Shown: one piece after another, positions 8,336 to 17,580 of the stretch
Layout of the letters: each line of letters begins with the position of its first letter
Numbering within the stretch: position 1 is the first letter of the stretch
Assembly: GCA_963731125.1 (NCBI GenBank)
Contig: CAVSVP010000015.1
Span: 1 to 64,000, forward strand
From: CAVSVP01 sp963731125
GTDB taxonomy: Bacteria > Pseudomonadota > Gammaproteobacteria > Competibacterales > Competibacteraceae
Length of the DNA stretch: 64,000 nt
Reading direction: 5' to 3'
The notes under the pieces: generated by a model
What the model was told of the DNA's origin: nothing
The model's database searches: none
What the model saw: only the letters and a program-made list of their open reading frames with translations
Program-made: the position numbers and the translations under genes

Positions 8336-9856
8336 ATGACAATAGATTGGCAACACTATTCCACTGACGGTTATTATGACGAACTTCTGATGGCGGCAGG
8401 CAAACCCCGTTCTGCTGCCCGTATCTTATGCAACTATCTGGCTTCCCTCAGCGATGATGAGTTGAGCGAGCGGAAAACAGCCGCCGAACTGGCTATTCAG
8501 GTGATGGGCATTACTTTCACCGTGTACACCGAGGGAGGCAGCATCGATCGGGCCTGGCCATTTGATATCCTACCCCGGATTATTTCCAAACGGGAGTGGG
8601 ATCACACTGAGGTGGGGTTAAAGCAGCGCGTGCAGGCGCTCAATCTGTTTATCGACGATATCTACCATGAGCAGCGTATCATCAAGGATAAGGTGTTTCC
8701 TGCCGATGTGTTGGCCAAGTCGGTGAATTTTCGACCGCAATGCGTCGGTATTAATGCCCCACGGGGTGTCTGGGCACATATTTGTGGCAGCGATCTGGTG
8801 CGAGATAAAGATGGCACTGTGTATGTGCTGGAAGATAATTTGCGGGTGCCCTCCGGAGTTTCCTATATGCTGGAAAATCGGGTAGTCACCAAGCGAGTCT
8901 TTCCCGAATTGTTTGAACATCAACATATCCTGCCGGTGGACGACTATACCTCTCAGCTTTACGAGATGCTGGTGTCCTTGTCGCCGCGGCTCGATCACGA
9001 ACCACAGGTGGTGGTGCTGACGCCGGGTATTTATAACTCCGCCTACTTTGAGCATGCCTACCTGGCCCAGCAGATGGGAGTCGAGCTGGTGCAAGGTTCG
9101 GACCTGGAAGTGGGTGACGACGATTGCGTCTACATGCGCACTATTCAGGGTCTGGAGCGGGTGGATGTCATTTACCGGCGCATTGACGATCTGTTTCTGG
9201 ATCCGGAGGTGTTCCTTCCTGACTCGGTGCTGGGCGTTCCTGGCCTGCTTCGGGCCTGGCGCAACGGTAAAGTCGCTCTGGCCAATGCGCCGGGCGCCGG
9301 GGTTGCCGATGACAAGGTGGTCTATGCCTTCGTGCCGAACATTATCAAGTATTATCTCGACCAGGATCCGATTATCCCCAATGTCCCCAGTTATCTGTGC
9401 ATGCGCGACAAGGAACTGGCTTATGTCCGGAAAAATCTGGATAAACTGGTGGTAAAGCCGGCTAATGAATCCGGCGGTTACGGTATGCTGGTCGGGCCTC
9501 ATGCTACCCCTGAGGAGCGGAAAGAATTTGCTGAACGGATTCAGCAAGATCCCCGCAACTACATGGCGCAACCAACGCTGACGATCTCCACGGCACCTAC
9601 CTTGTGCGGACATCACGTGGAGGCCCGGCATGCTGATTTAAGCCGCTTTCACACAGCATCTCATAACGAACACCTTGGCTATCATGTGGAGCCCCGGCAC
9701 GTGGATCTGCGTCCTTTTATTTTGTCGGGGGCCGATACCTATGTCACGACGGGTGGTCTGACCCGGGTCGCGTTACGGCGCGGTTCTCTGGTAGTGAATT
9801 CCTCCCAGGGGGGAGGCAGCAAGGATACCTGGATCGTCGATACTTACGGGGGTTAA
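8336..9856 (+). CDS. Circularly permuted ATP-grasp protein with an internal duplication
   Basis: The start is the ATG at 8336, preceded by AAGGAA with good spacing; a TTG at 8318 is less likely. The 506-residue protein belongs to the circularly permuted ATP-grasp family (former DUF404/DUF407). Visible signatures are VYVLEDNLRVPSGVSYM, the VVKPANESGGYGMLVG nucleotide-binding segment, and the C-terminal RVALRRGSLVVNSSQGGGSKDTW. Such enzymes are predicted ATP-dependent carboxylate-amine ligases. Unusually, the conserved EPRHVDLRPF motif appears twice, 23 codons apart: a diverged copy at 9611-9649 (VEARHADLSRF) and the canonical copy at 9680-9718. It forms a unit with the downstream alpha-E gene, whose ATG lies 3 bp after this stop. 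Confidence 0.9.
   Translation: MTIDWQHYSTDGYYDELLMAAGKPRSAARILCNYLASLSDDELSERKTAAELAIQVMGITFTVYTEGGSIDRAWPFDILPRIISKREWDHTEVGLKQRVQALNLFIDDIYHEQRIIKDKVFPADVLAKSVNFRPQCVGINAPRGVWAHICGSDLVRDKDGTVYVLEDNLRVPSGVSYMLENRVVTKRVFPELFEHQHILPVDDYTSQLYEMLVSLSPRLDHEPQVVVLTPGIYNSAYFEHAYLAQQMGVELVQGSDLEVGDDDCVYMRTIQGLERVDVIYRRIDDLFLDPEVFLPDSVLGVPGLLRAWRNGKVALANAPGAGVADDKVVYAFVPNIIKYYLDQDPIIPNVPSYLCMRDKELAYVRKNLDKLVVKPANESGGYGMLVGPHATPEERKEFAERIQQDPRNYMAQPTLTISTAPTLCGHHVEARHADLSRFHTASHNEHLGYHVEPRHVDLRPFILSGADTYVTTGGLTRVALRRGSLVVNSSQGGGSKDTWIVDTYGG
9611..9718 (+). repeat. Diverged tandem duplication inside the ATP-grasp gene
   Basis: Two ~39-nt segments, at 9611-9649 and 9680-9718, are offset by 69 nt (23 codons) and encode HHVEARHADLSRF and YHVEPRHVDLRPF. 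They share roughly two thirds of their bases, and the second is the family consensus form. The reading frame is preserved. Confidence 0.7.
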
Positions 9857-9859
9857 CTC

Positions 9860-10834
9860 ATGCTGTCGCGCGTCGCACGACATGTTTACTGGATGGCTCG
9901 CTATATTGAGCGAGCCGAAGATACGGCCCGGCTGATTAGCGTCAATGCCAACTTGCTGCTGGACTTGCCCCGTACGACTGACTTTGGCTGGGAACCCCTC
10001 ATTTTTATCACCGGCAGCGAGGCGCTGTTTTACGAGAACTATGACCGGCCAGACGAATTGAGTGCGATCAAATTCCTACTCGGCGACCGTGAGAATCCAG
10101 GTTCCATCCTCTCTTCGCTCTCTTCTGCCCGGGAAAATTTGCGTACCACGCGGGACGTCGTGCCGCGGGAAGCCTGGGAGCAAATTAATGATCTCTACCT
10201 GTACGTCAGAGATCATCTGGAGATGGGGATGTCACGCCGGGGGCGCTACGAGTTTCTCAAACGCATCACGCAAGGCGCGCAACAAGTCACGGGTCTGCTG
10301 TCCGGTACCATGACGCACTCGGCGGCCTACTATTTTGTGCGCATGGGCCGTAATCTCGAACGGGCGGAAATGACGACCCGCATTCTCGATGTGCGTTCTG
10401 CCAATTTGCTGATTCGTCAGTCGCAAAGTCAGTTTCAGGATAACCAGGAACAAGCCCAGGAGCAGACGTTACAGGAATTAAATCCCTTCGAGAACATTCA
10501 ATGGATGAGTGTATTGAAGTCGCTAAATGCTTATCAGATGTACCGCCAGCAGGTGCGCTTACGGGTGGGGGGGCCGGATGTGCTAAAGTTCCTGCTTCAG
10601 GATCCCCAGTTTCCCCGTACCGTCTATCATTGCCTGAGTGAGTTGGAGAGCTGTTTAGGCAAGTTGCAAAAGAATGCCGAAATGTTGGACAGCATCGCCG
10701 ACCTTAAACGACGGCTGACCACGGCCAATGTCCCCGAACTGGCACGAGAGGGTTTACACGAATTTATCGATAACCTGCAAATCGGGTTGGGGCATATCCA
10801 TGAACAGATCAGCGCCACTTATTTCGCGCATTAA
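9860..10834 (+). CDS. Alpha-E domain protein (DUF403)
   Basis: The 324-residue, mostly helical protein begins MLSRVARHVYWMARYIERAED, the hallmark of the alpha-E family that accompanies circularly permuted ATP-grasp enzymes and transglutaminases. ARENLRTTRDVVPREAWE and the later FVRMGRNLERAEMTTRILD are further family motifs. Its start lies 3 bp after the ATP-grasp stop, so the two genes are surely translated from one transcript. The biochemical role is not established. The conserved acidic and basic residues and the consistent gene neighbourhood suggest it works with the ligase on a peptide or amino-acid substrate. Confidence 0.9.
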   Translation: MLSRVARHVYWMARYIERAEDTARLISVNANLLLDLPRTTDFGWEPLIFITGSEALFYENYDRPDELSAIKFLLGDRENPGSILSSLSSARENLRTTRDVVPREAWEQINDLYLYVRDHLEMGMSRRGRYEFLKRITQGAQQVTGLLSGTMTHSAAYYFVRMGRNLERAEMTTRILDVRSANLLIRQSQSQFQDNQEQAQEQTLQELNPFENIQWMSVLKSLNAYQMYRQQVRLRVGGPDVLKFLLQDPQFPRTVYHCLSELESCLGKLQKNAEMLDSIADLKRRLTTANVPELAREGLHEFIDNLQIGLGHIHEQISATYFAH

Positions 10835-10839
10835 GTGGC
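10814..10839 (+). terminator. Hairpin over the alpha-E stop codon
   Basis: GCCACTTA (10814-10821) pairs perfectly with TAAGTGGC (10832-10839) across a 10-nt loop, between two convergent genes. There is no strong T run, so it may be a weak bidirectional terminator or an mRNA-end stabiliser. Confidence 0.4.
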
Positions 10840-10859
10840 AACTTTCGCTGGCTGAGCAG

Positions 10860-11867
10860 CTAACGGTGTTGATGGTACGCTACCACCCGTTCCACCTCGT
10901 GACGTGCTCCCAGGATGACAGGTACCCGCTGGTGTAAGGCCTGCGGCTGCACTTCTAACAGGCGCTGCTCGCCCGTGGAGGCGGCGCCTCCCGCCTGCTC
11001 AACAATAAAAGCCATCGGATTGGCTTCATATAAAAGCCGCAGACGTCCAGGTTTGCGGGGAGCTTTGTTATCGCGTGGATACATAAAGATCCCACCGCGG
11101 TTTAAAATCCGGTGTACTTCGGCTACCAGTGAAGCAATCCAGCGCATATTAAAATTCTTACCTCGCGGTCCGTCGGTTCCCTGCAAACATTCCTGAACAT
11201 AGCGCTGCATTGGGGGTTCCCAGAAACGCTGATTGGACACATTGATGGCGAATTCCTGAGTGTCGGGAGGAATATGCATCTGGGGATGCGTCAGGATAAA
11301 CTCGCCGATACCTCTGTCTAGGGTAAACCCATTAATGCCGTGACCACTGGTAAATAGCAGCATGGACGTGGGTCCGTAGATAGCATAGCCTGCGCATACC
11401 TGTCGGACGCCCGGTTGCAGGAAGACCGCTGGGTCGGACTCGGAAATACCATCCGGGCAGCGTAGGACGGAAAAAATTGTGCCTATGGACATATTAACGT
11501 CGATGTTGGAGGAACCGTCCAACGGATCAAAGATCAGCAGATATTTGCCTTTGGGATAGGAGGCGGGAATGGGAAAAATATCCTCTAGCTCTTCGGACGC
11601 GATGGCTGCTAGGAGGCCGGTCCATTCCATGCCGCGCAGTAAAATATCATTGGCGAGAACATCAAGCTTTTGCTGGGTTTCGCCCTGCACATTTTGGGTA
11701 TCGGCGGAACCCAATACCCCTATCAATCCCCCGCGGTTGACGGCATGGGAAATTTCTTTGATCGCCGTTACGATGTCGTTGATTAATGAAGTAAAATCAC
11801 CGGTAGCCCCGGGAAAGCTACGTTGTTCTTCAATGAGGAAGCGGGTAAACGTTACGCCGTGTTGCAT
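10860..11867 (-). CDS. fbp: Fructose-1,6-bisphosphatase class I
   Basis: This 335-residue cytoplasmic enzyme hydrolyses fructose-1,6-bisphosphate to fructose-6-phosphate, in gluconeogenesis and in regeneration of the Calvin cycle acceptor. The metal-binding residues are present: the acidic pair in ASEELED (about 91-95) and DPLDGSSNID (114-123). The substrate-binding C-terminal region (RGGIFMYPRD, LRLLYEANPMAFIVEQAGG) is complete. The length is normal. It lies 54 bp downstream of phosphoribulokinase on the same strand, so the pair is probably one operon serving CO2 fixation. The class I family is unambiguous. Confidence 0.96.
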   Translation of the reverse strand: MQHGVTFTRFLIEEQRSFPGATGDFTSLINDIVTAIKEISHAVNRGGLIGVLGSADTQNVQGETQQKLDVLANDILLRGMEWTGLLAAIASEELEDIFPIPASYPKGKYLLIFDPLDGSSNIDVNMSIGTIFSVLRCPDGISESDPAVFLQPGVRQVCAGYAIYGPTSMLLFTSGHGINGFTLDRGIGEFILTHPQMHIPPDTQEFAINVSNQRFWEPPMQRYVQECLQGTDGPRGKNFNMRWIASLVAEVHRILNRGGIFMYPRDNKAPRKPGRLRLLYEANPMAFIVEQAGGAASTGEQRLLEVQPQALHQRVPVILGARHEVERVVAYHQHR

Positions 11868-11921
11868 TGCATTTGCCCTCGTTTGCAGATAACCGGCTGC
11901 TCCAGAATAGCGCGGCTAAGG

Positions 11922-12797
11922 CTAGGCCTTGGCTTTCTGAGACAGCAGAACCTCGATTAACGGCTGGATGATGATTTCCATGGCCAGCCCCATTTTGCCG
12001 CCTGGCACCGCAATGGTGTTGCGGCGTGACATAAAAGAGTTTTGTAGCATGCTTAGGAGGTAAGGGAAGTCGACTTTGGTTTTTTTCGTGTCGCGAAAGC
12101 GGATTACCACAAAGCTTTCATCCAGAGTGGGGATATCCCGGGCGACAAAAGGGTTAGAGGTATCGACGGTAGGTACCCGCTGGAAATTAATATCGGTTCG
12201 GGAAAACTGCGGCGTGATATAATGGGTATAATCGTACATGCGGCGTAGGATTGTGTCGGTCACCGCTTCAGCACTATAGCCGCGCTGCGCCGTATCGCGG
12301 TGAATTTTCTGAATCCATTCCAGATTGACGATGGGCACGACTCCAATGAGCAGGTCCACGTATTGGGCTACATCAACGGTATGAGTAACGATGCCACCAT
12401 GGAGTCCCTCATAGAATAGCAAATCCGTGTCTGGGGGTAAGGGTTCCCAAGGTGTGAAGGTTCCTGGCGCCTGGTTGTAGCGATCGGCCTCTTGCCTATT
12501 GTGCAGATAAAAGCGCCGCATTCCCTGGCCGGATTCGCTGTATTCGCGAAATAGCGTCTCCAGCTTGTCGAGGTGATTACCCTCGGGGCCGAAGTGGCTG
12601 AGTACCCTGCCTTCCTGTTGAGCTATTGCCACCTGCTGTTTCATCTCCATACGATCATAGCGATGGAAGCTGTCCCCTTCCACGATAGCTGCATTGACTC
12701 CGTCTCGGCGAAAAATATGTTCCATCGCGACTCTGACCGTAGAAGTACCAGCTCCCGACGAGCCAGTAATGGCAATGATCGGATGTTGTTTTGACAT
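11922..12797 (-). CDS. prk: Phosphoribulokinase
   Basis: This 291-residue enzyme phosphorylates ribulose-5-phosphate to ribulose-1,5-bisphosphate, the acceptor for RuBisCO. The length fits the short proteobacterial class I enzyme. Visible signatures are the P-loop TGSSGAGTST (11-20), EGDSFHRYDR, SHFGPEGNHLDKL, and YEGLHGG with the catalytic acidic residue region. Its presence is the main evidence that the organism fixes CO2 through the Calvin cycle; no RuBisCO genes lie in the window. It leads an apparent prk-fbp operon. The upstream gap has an interrupted CCCGAC/GTCGGG repeat that could bind a regulator, a weak inference. Confidence 0.96.
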   Translation of the reverse strand: MSKQHPIIAITGSSGAGTSTVRVAMEHIFRRDGVNAAIVEGDSFHRYDRMEMKQQVAIAQQEGRVLSHFGPEGNHLDKLETLFREYSESGQGMRRFYLHNRQEADRYNQAPGTFTPWEPLPPDTDLLFYEGLHGGIVTHTVDVAQYVDLLIGVVPIVNLEWIQKIHRDTAQRGYSAEAVTDTILRRMYDYTHYITPQFSRTDINFQRVPTVDTSNPFVARDIPTLDESFVVIRFRDTKKTKVDFPYLLSMLQNSFMSRRNTIAVPGGKMGLAMEIIIQPLIEVLLSQKAKA

Positions 12798-13233
12798 ACG
12801 TAGTTATCCCCCAAAGCTAAAGAATGTTAACCGCTGGAGCAGGGGAAGATCGAGTGAACCATCCTTTTGACGCTAGTGCCCCGACGTACTTAATGGCAAT
12901 GCAATGTCGGGAATTCGGCTGTGTAGCGCTGCCGCAGTGAAAACCAAAGGTAAACAACAGAAGCTCGCTATGTTCCGCTACTGCCGGCAAGCCAACCCGT
13001 TACCCTTATCTTGGTATGGAATAGTAAAGATAGTTGATCTATGTACAAATGAATAGTAGCCAATATTTCCATAAGTAAAACTTAATTACTGTGTTTTGTT
13101 GGCTTATTCGCTTTGCTTTTTTTAACTTTTACCGGCTAAGGATACAATAAATATCGTGATATGCTTAATGTAAGAATCTGTGGGTACCAGGGGGGACGGT
13201 ATCCGTGTGGCGAAATCTGTAAAGGTGAAAGCT
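12798..13233. promoter_or_regulatory. Divergent spacer between prk and the nitrilase-family gene
   Basis: This 436-bp region contains an interrupted dyad, CCCGAC (12880-12885) and GTCGGG (12906-12911), about 80 bp upstream of prk. A LysR-type CbbR site could lie here, but I see no convincing match. Bases 13020-13150 are AT-rich and probably hold the promoter of the rightward gene. Confidence 0.35.
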
Positions 13234-14091
13234 ATGGCAGTCGTTGCCGCGCTACAAATGGCCTCTGGGCCGAATGTTAATGCTAATCTTCTCGAAGCTG
13301 AACGGTTGCTGGCCAAGGCCGCCGCTGCGGGTGCCCAGCTCGCCGTGCTACCGGAAAACTTTGCTCTGATGGGGTATCACGAGGTAGATAAGCTTGCCAT
13401 ATGTGAATCCGAGGGCAACGGCCCCTTGCAGTCATTCTTGGCCCGGCAGGCTGCCCGTCACAATTTGTGGCTGGTAGGCGGCACCATTCCGCTGGCCGCT
13501 AACGAGAAAGGCAAGGTGCGCGCGAGTTGCCTGCTATTCGATGCCAAGGGACGGCAAGCCGCCCGCTACGATAAAATGCACTTATTTGACGTAAAAATTC
13601 CCAATAAAGAGGAAAGCTACCGAGAATCAGCCTGCATTGAGCCGGGTAATCGGCCGGTTGTGGCGGACACTCCGTTTGGGCGACTCGCTTTGGCGGTTTG
13701 CTATGATTTGCGGTTCCCGGAACTTTTCCGGGAGCTGCTGGAGCAGGGCATGGAGATTTTAGCGCTGCCATCGGCTTTTACCGCCATTACCGGCGAGGCT
13801 CATTGGGAGCCATTGCTGCGTGCTCGTGCCATCGAGAATCTGTGTTATGTTATTGCTTCTGCGCAAGGCGGCTATCATGCCAACGGACGCGAAACTCACG
13901 GCGATAGCATGATTATCGATCCCTGGGGCGTCATACTCAAACGTTTGCCGCGCGGACCGGGAATAGTTCTGGCTCAGCTGGATCGCAGCCGCTTGGCAAC
14001 AACCCGGCAATTGTTTCCTGCTCTGATGCACCGTCACCCCGCGTTACGCCCTGAACTGAAAACGGCAACCGTGGTCTCTAGCACAGAGTGA
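13234..14091 (+). CDS. Nitrilase-superfamily amidohydrolase, Nit1/deaminated-glutathione-amidase type
   Basis: The ATG at 13234 has an AAAGGTGA ribosome site, and family homologues begin the same way (MAVVAALQM), so I prefer it over an upstream GTG at 13180. The 285-residue protein carries the carbon-nitrogen hydrolase triad: Glu41 (LPENFALMG), Lys114 (RYDKMHLFDV) and Cys156 (AVCYDLRFPELFR). The FDV and RFPELFR motifs are typical of the Nit branch, whose members hydrolyse deaminated glutathione or related omega-amides as metabolite repair. Neighbouring tldD on the same strand is a common gammaproteobacterial arrangement (nitrilase then tldD). Exact substrate is not determined. Confidence 0.9.
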   Translation: MAVVAALQMASGPNVNANLLEAERLLAKAAAAGAQLAVLPENFALMGYHEVDKLAICESEGNGPLQSFLARQAARHNLWLVGGTIPLAANEKGKVRASCLLFDAKGRQAARYDKMHLFDVKIPNKEESYRESACIEPGNRPVVADTPFGRLALAVCYDLRFPELFRELLEQGMEILALPSAFTAITGEAHWEPLLRARAIENLCYVIASAQGGYHANGRETHGDSMIIDPWGVILKRLPRGPGIVLAQLDRSRLATTRQLFPALMHRHPALRPELKTATVVSSTE

Positions 14092-14157
14092 CCAACGGAA
14101 AAGTTATCTGATTCTATCTTCCCTACCGCGGACGGGGAAAGCGAACTGAGCGCCATA

Positions 14158-15600
14158 ATGACTGACACCTTACATATCGTCCGTCGGCAAATTCTTTCTC
14201 CTGCCGGCTTGAAGGAAAGTGATCTTGACCAAGCATTCAACTGCTTGCTGGATTATGCTATCGATAGCGCTGATTTGTATTTTCAGCTAAGCCGCCACGA
14301 ATCCTGGTCTCTTGAAGACGGTAGTGTCAAACATGCCAGTCACAGTATTGATCAGGGGGTGGGGGTGCGTGCCATCAGCGGCGAGAAAACCGGCTTTGCA
14401 TACTCCGACGAAATTGTCCTGCCAGCGCTGCTGGAAGCTTCTAAGGCGGCGCGCGCGATTGCTCGCAGCGGCGGTGAGGGGCAACTTCAAGCCTGGAAGG
14501 CCGCGCCGGAGCGGGGGCTTTATGAGCCTTTGGATCCTGTGGAAACGCTGATGGCCGCTGAAAAAATCCGTTTGCTGGAAACGGTGGATGCAGAGGCCCG
14601 GCGTCAGGACCCGCGTGTTAGTCAAGTGATGGTGAGTCTGGCCGCGGTTCACGATGCGGTGCTGATTGCGGGAAGCGACGGGACCTTGGCCGGCGATATT
14701 CGTCCCCTGGTACGGCTGAATGTCAGCGTGATCGTGGAACAGCATGGACGTCGGGAACAGGGCACCAGCGGCGGCGGCGGCAGGGTGGCCTATGGGTATT
14801 TTCTCGACGAGGAACGAGCTCTCGGTTACGCTCGGGAAGCGGTGCGCCAGGCCTTAACAAACTTGGAAGCAGCGGAAGCTCCCGCCGGTACCATGACCGT
14901 TGTATTGGGCCCTGGCTGGCCCGGCGTATTGCTGCATGAAGCTATCGGACATGGGTTAGAGGGGGATTTTAACCGCAAGGGTACCTCGGCTTTCGCCGGG
15001 CGCTTGGGCGAGCAGGTGGCTTCTCCTCTGTGCACCGTGGTGGACGATGGCACTCTGGCCAAGCGGCGGGGTTCTTTAAATGTAGATGACGAAGGATCGC
15101 CAACCCAGTACACCGTGCTGATCGAAAACGGCGTGCTCAAAGGCTATATGCAAGATAAACTCAATGCCCGGTTGATGGCCATGCCGGTGACCGGTAACGG
15201 CCGGCGCCAATCTTATGCGCATCTGCCCATGCCGCGGATGACCAACACCTATATGCTGGCCGGTCATCATGAACCCGCTGACATTATTGCCTCGGTGGAC
15301 CGGGGTCTCTATGCGGTTAACTTTGGCGGTGGTCAGGTTGATATTACCTCCGGTAAGTTTGTTTTTTCCGCCAGCGAAGCGTACCTGATTGAAAAGGGCA
15401 AAATCACCCGACCGGTGAGAGGCGCGACTCTAATTGGCAACGGTCCCGAGGTGCTAACTCGGGTATCTATGGTGGGTAACGATCTCGAGCTAGACGCCGG
15501 CGTCGGTACCTGCGGCAAGGAAGGCCAGAGTGTTCCGGTGGGGGTGGGTCAGCCTACCTTACGGGTGGATGGGCTTACCGTGGGAGGAACCCAGGCCTAA
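14158..15600 (+). CDS. tldD: Metalloprotease TldD
   Basis: The 480-residue protein is the zinc-bearing subunit of the TldD-TldE (PmbA) heterodimeric peptidase, which degrades unfolded peptides and processes some modified peptides such as microcins. The metal-binding HEAIGH motif is at 260-265, inside GVLLHEAIGHGLEGDFNRKG. The glycine-rich C-terminal TldD/PmbA domain is complete (LIGNGPEVLTRVSMVGNDLELD). Its partner pmbA lies just downstream on the same strand but is separated by the oppositely oriented yjgA, so the two are not simply one operon. The stop overlaps the yjgA stop by 3-4 bases. Confidence 0.96.
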   Translation: MTDTLHIVRRQILSPAGLKESDLDQAFNCLLDYAIDSADLYFQLSRHESWSLEDGSVKHASHSIDQGVGVRAISGEKTGFAYSDEIVLPALLEASKAARAIARSGGEGQLQAWKAAPERGLYEPLDPVETLMAAEKIRLLETVDAEARRQDPRVSQVMVSLAAVHDAVLIAGSDGTLAGDIRPLVRLNVSVIVEQHGRREQGTSGGGGRVAYGYFLDEERALGYAREAVRQALTNLEAAEAPAGTMTVVLGPGWPGVLLHEAIGHGLEGDFNRKGTSAFAGRLGEQVASPLCTVVDDGTLAKRRGSLNVDDEGSPTQYTVLIENGVLKGYMQDKLNARLMAMPVTGNGRRQSYAHLPMPRMTNTYMLAGHHEPADIIASVDRGLYAVNFGGGQVDITSGKFVFSASEAYLIEKGKITRPVRGATLIGNGPEVLTRVSMVGNDLELDAGVGTCGKEGQSVPVGVGQPTLRVDGLTVGGTQA

Positions 15601-16115
15601 GCTTCTTTCAGTTCCTGTAGGTAGTGCAATAGCGCACGGCGACAGTGGGAATGTTGGCCATGGGTTTGCTCACGTGCCGCATTACGTATGAGCTGCCGCA
15701 ACTGCTGGGGTTCAATGTAGGGATGACGGTCAAGAAGGTTCTGGAAACTCGCTGCGTCTCCCGCGATTAGTGCGCTGCATAAGTATTCGAGTTGACCTTG
15801 TCCCTGGACGGTAGGGTGACGAGTTTCCAAAGTGGCCAGGGCGGTTTGGATGGGTTCGGGATCAACGTGGCGCATGAGCTTGCCGATGTACTGCAACTGT
15901 CGTTTTCGGGCGCCGCGCTGAACAATGCTCTGGGCATCCAGAATGGCGTCGCGGAGTTCGCTCGTTAACGGTAACCCCGTCAGTTGGTGGGGCGTTAAGT
16001 CTACCAAATGTTCTCCCAGCCGTTGAAGTGCTGTGGCTTCGCGTTTGCGCTGACTTTTACTGGGTTTGTTAAAGGGCTCTGTGGTGGAGCCGTGGTCGTC
16101 ACGATCACGCATCAT
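15597..16115 (-). CDS. yjgA: Ribosome-associated protein YjgA (DUF615)
   Basis: The 172-residue basic protein starts at tandem ATG codons (16110-16115); longer upstream in-frame extension would run into pmbA on the other strand and is not family-like. The DUF615 core shows SKSQRKREATALQRLGEHLV, LPLTSELRDAI and the KRQLQYIGKLMR motif. In E. coli the homologue associates with 50S ribosomal precursors. It sits divergently from pmbA, the usual gammaproteobacterial arrangement, and converges on tldD with overlapping stop codons (CTAA on plus, TTAG on minus). Confidence 0.93.
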   Translation of the reverse strand: MMRDRDDHGSTTEPFNKPSKSQRKREATALQRLGEHLVDLTPHQLTGLPLTSELRDAILDAQSIVQRGARKRQLQYIGKLMRHVDPEPIQTALATLETRHPTVQGQGQLEYLCSALIAGDAASFQNLLDRHPYIEPQQLRQLIRNAAREQTHGQHSHCRRALLHYLQELKEA

Positions 16116-16200
16116 GGCAGTCTGGGTTTTCGAGATGACTGAATAGCCTTGCAAGAATATTATCTTGTAACACCGAAATGGCAAACCATTGGGTAACGTT

Positions 16201-17556
16201 ATGTCAGAGATTGCACCGTCTGCAGCGGCAGGATTTCCCGAGCAAACCCGGCTGGAATCCTTGGTCGCGACTATTCTTGCCGAAGCCAAGGTGCAGGGCG
16301 CCACCGCCGCCGAGAGCGTCGTCAATTTTACCAGCGCCCTGTCGGTAACGGTCCGTTTGGGGGAGGTAGAAACGCTGGAGCATCATCGCAGCCGCGGGCT
16401 CGGTGTGAACGTCTATTTCGGTCAACGCAAGGGCTCTGCCAGTACCTCTGACTGGGGTTCCGCAGCCATCCAGGAAACGGTGCAAGCGGCCTGCGAGATC
16501 GCTAAGCATACCGCTGCAGATCCTTGTGCGGGCCTGGCAGATCCCGAGCGTCTGGCGCGTCGGGTGCCGGATCTGGACCTTTATCATCCTTGGGCGTTGA
16601 GTGCCGAGCAGGCCATCACCATGGCCCGCGAATGTGAATCCGTGGCCTTGGCGCGGGATATCCGAATTCGTAATTCTGAAGGCAGTAGCATCGCCAGTCA
16701 GAGCGGTTGCATGGTTTACGGTAACTCCAACGGTTTCTGTGGCGGTTATCCCAGTACCCGTCATTCCCTTTCGTGCTCAGTTATTGCTCAGGATAACGGC
16801 GGTATGCAGCGCGATTACTGGTATACCATTGGGCGTCGACATACCGATCTGGAAACGGCGGAAGCAGTAGGGCAGCGGGCTGCAGAGCGCGCCTTGCAAC
16901 GTCTTCACAGCCGTCGTTTGAGTACCCGTCAGGTGCCGGTGTTATTTACCCCAGAACTGGCCAGGGGTGTGTTCGGACATTTTATCGGCGCTATCCGTGG
17001 CGGTACCTTGTACCGTAAAGCCTCTTTTTTATTGGACCGGCTGGGTCAGCGCATTTTTCCGGCTGATCTCAATATCCATGAGGCGCCGCATCTGCCCAGG
17101 GCCCTGGGAAGCGCTCCTTTTGACGCCGAGGGAGTGGCCACTCAGGATCGGGATTTGGTGTGTAAGGGAGTATTGCAAGGCTATGTTCTTGATAGCTATT
17201 CGGCCCGGCGTCTGGGGATGCAGACCACGGGTAACGCAGGTGGGGTACACAATGTGATCGTCGAACCGGGCAACCTGGATTTTGCTGGTTTGCTTAACCA
17301 GATGGATACCGGGTTGGTGGTTACCCATCTCATGGGCCATGGCATTAATTTGGTGACTGGGGATTATTCCCGAGGCGCGGCAGGGTTTTGGGTGGAGGGG
17401 GGCATCATTCAATATCCGGTGGAAGAAATCACGATTGCCGGCAATCTTCGGGATATGTTTTTAGGCATAGCGGCGGTAGGCAATGATATTGACCTGCGGG
17501 GCAACATTCGCTGCGGGTCGCTACTAATCGGGCGGATGACTGTTGCCGGCGAGTAG
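16201..17556 (+). CDS. pmbA: Metalloprotease partner PmbA/TldE
   Basis: The start is the ATG at 16201; a TTG four codons upstream is less likely. The 451-residue protein belongs to the TldD/PmbA family but lacks the HExxxH metal motif, as expected for the TldE subunit. Typical sequences are SRGLGVNVYFGQRKGSASTSD, the central Tyr/Gly-rich region, HNVIVEPGN and the C-terminal AVGNDIDLRGNIRCGSLLIGRMTVAGE. With TldD it forms the peptidase that closes around unfolded peptides. Its promoter must lie in the 85-bp spacer shared with yjgA. Confidence 0.95.
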   Translation: MSEIAPSAAAGFPEQTRLESLVATILAEAKVQGATAAESVVNFTSALSVTVRLGEVETLEHHRSRGLGVNVYFGQRKGSASTSDWGSAAIQETVQAACEIAKHTAADPCAGLADPERLARRVPDLDLYHPWALSAEQAITMARECESVALARDIRIRNSEGSSIASQSGCMVYGNSNGFCGGYPSTRHSLSCSVIAQDNGGMQRDYWYTIGRRHTDLETAEAVGQRAAERALQRLHSRRLSTRQVPVLFTPELARGVFGHFIGAIRGGTLYRKASFLLDRLGQRIFPADLNIHEAPHLPRALGSAPFDAEGVATQDRDLVCKGVLQGYVLDSYSARRLGMQTTGNAGGVHNVIVEPGNLDFAGLLNQMDTGLVVTHLMGHGINLVTGDYSRGAAGFWVEGGIIQYPVEEITIAGNLRDMFLGIAAVGNDIDLRGNIRCGSLLIGRMTVAGE

Positions 17557-17580
17557 TGGATAGCCTCTGTCAGCCCTAGT

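Noticed and set aside
16116..16325. 70-residue N-terminal extension of YjgA
   Set aside because: It runs through the opposite-strand pmbA start and is unlike the family.
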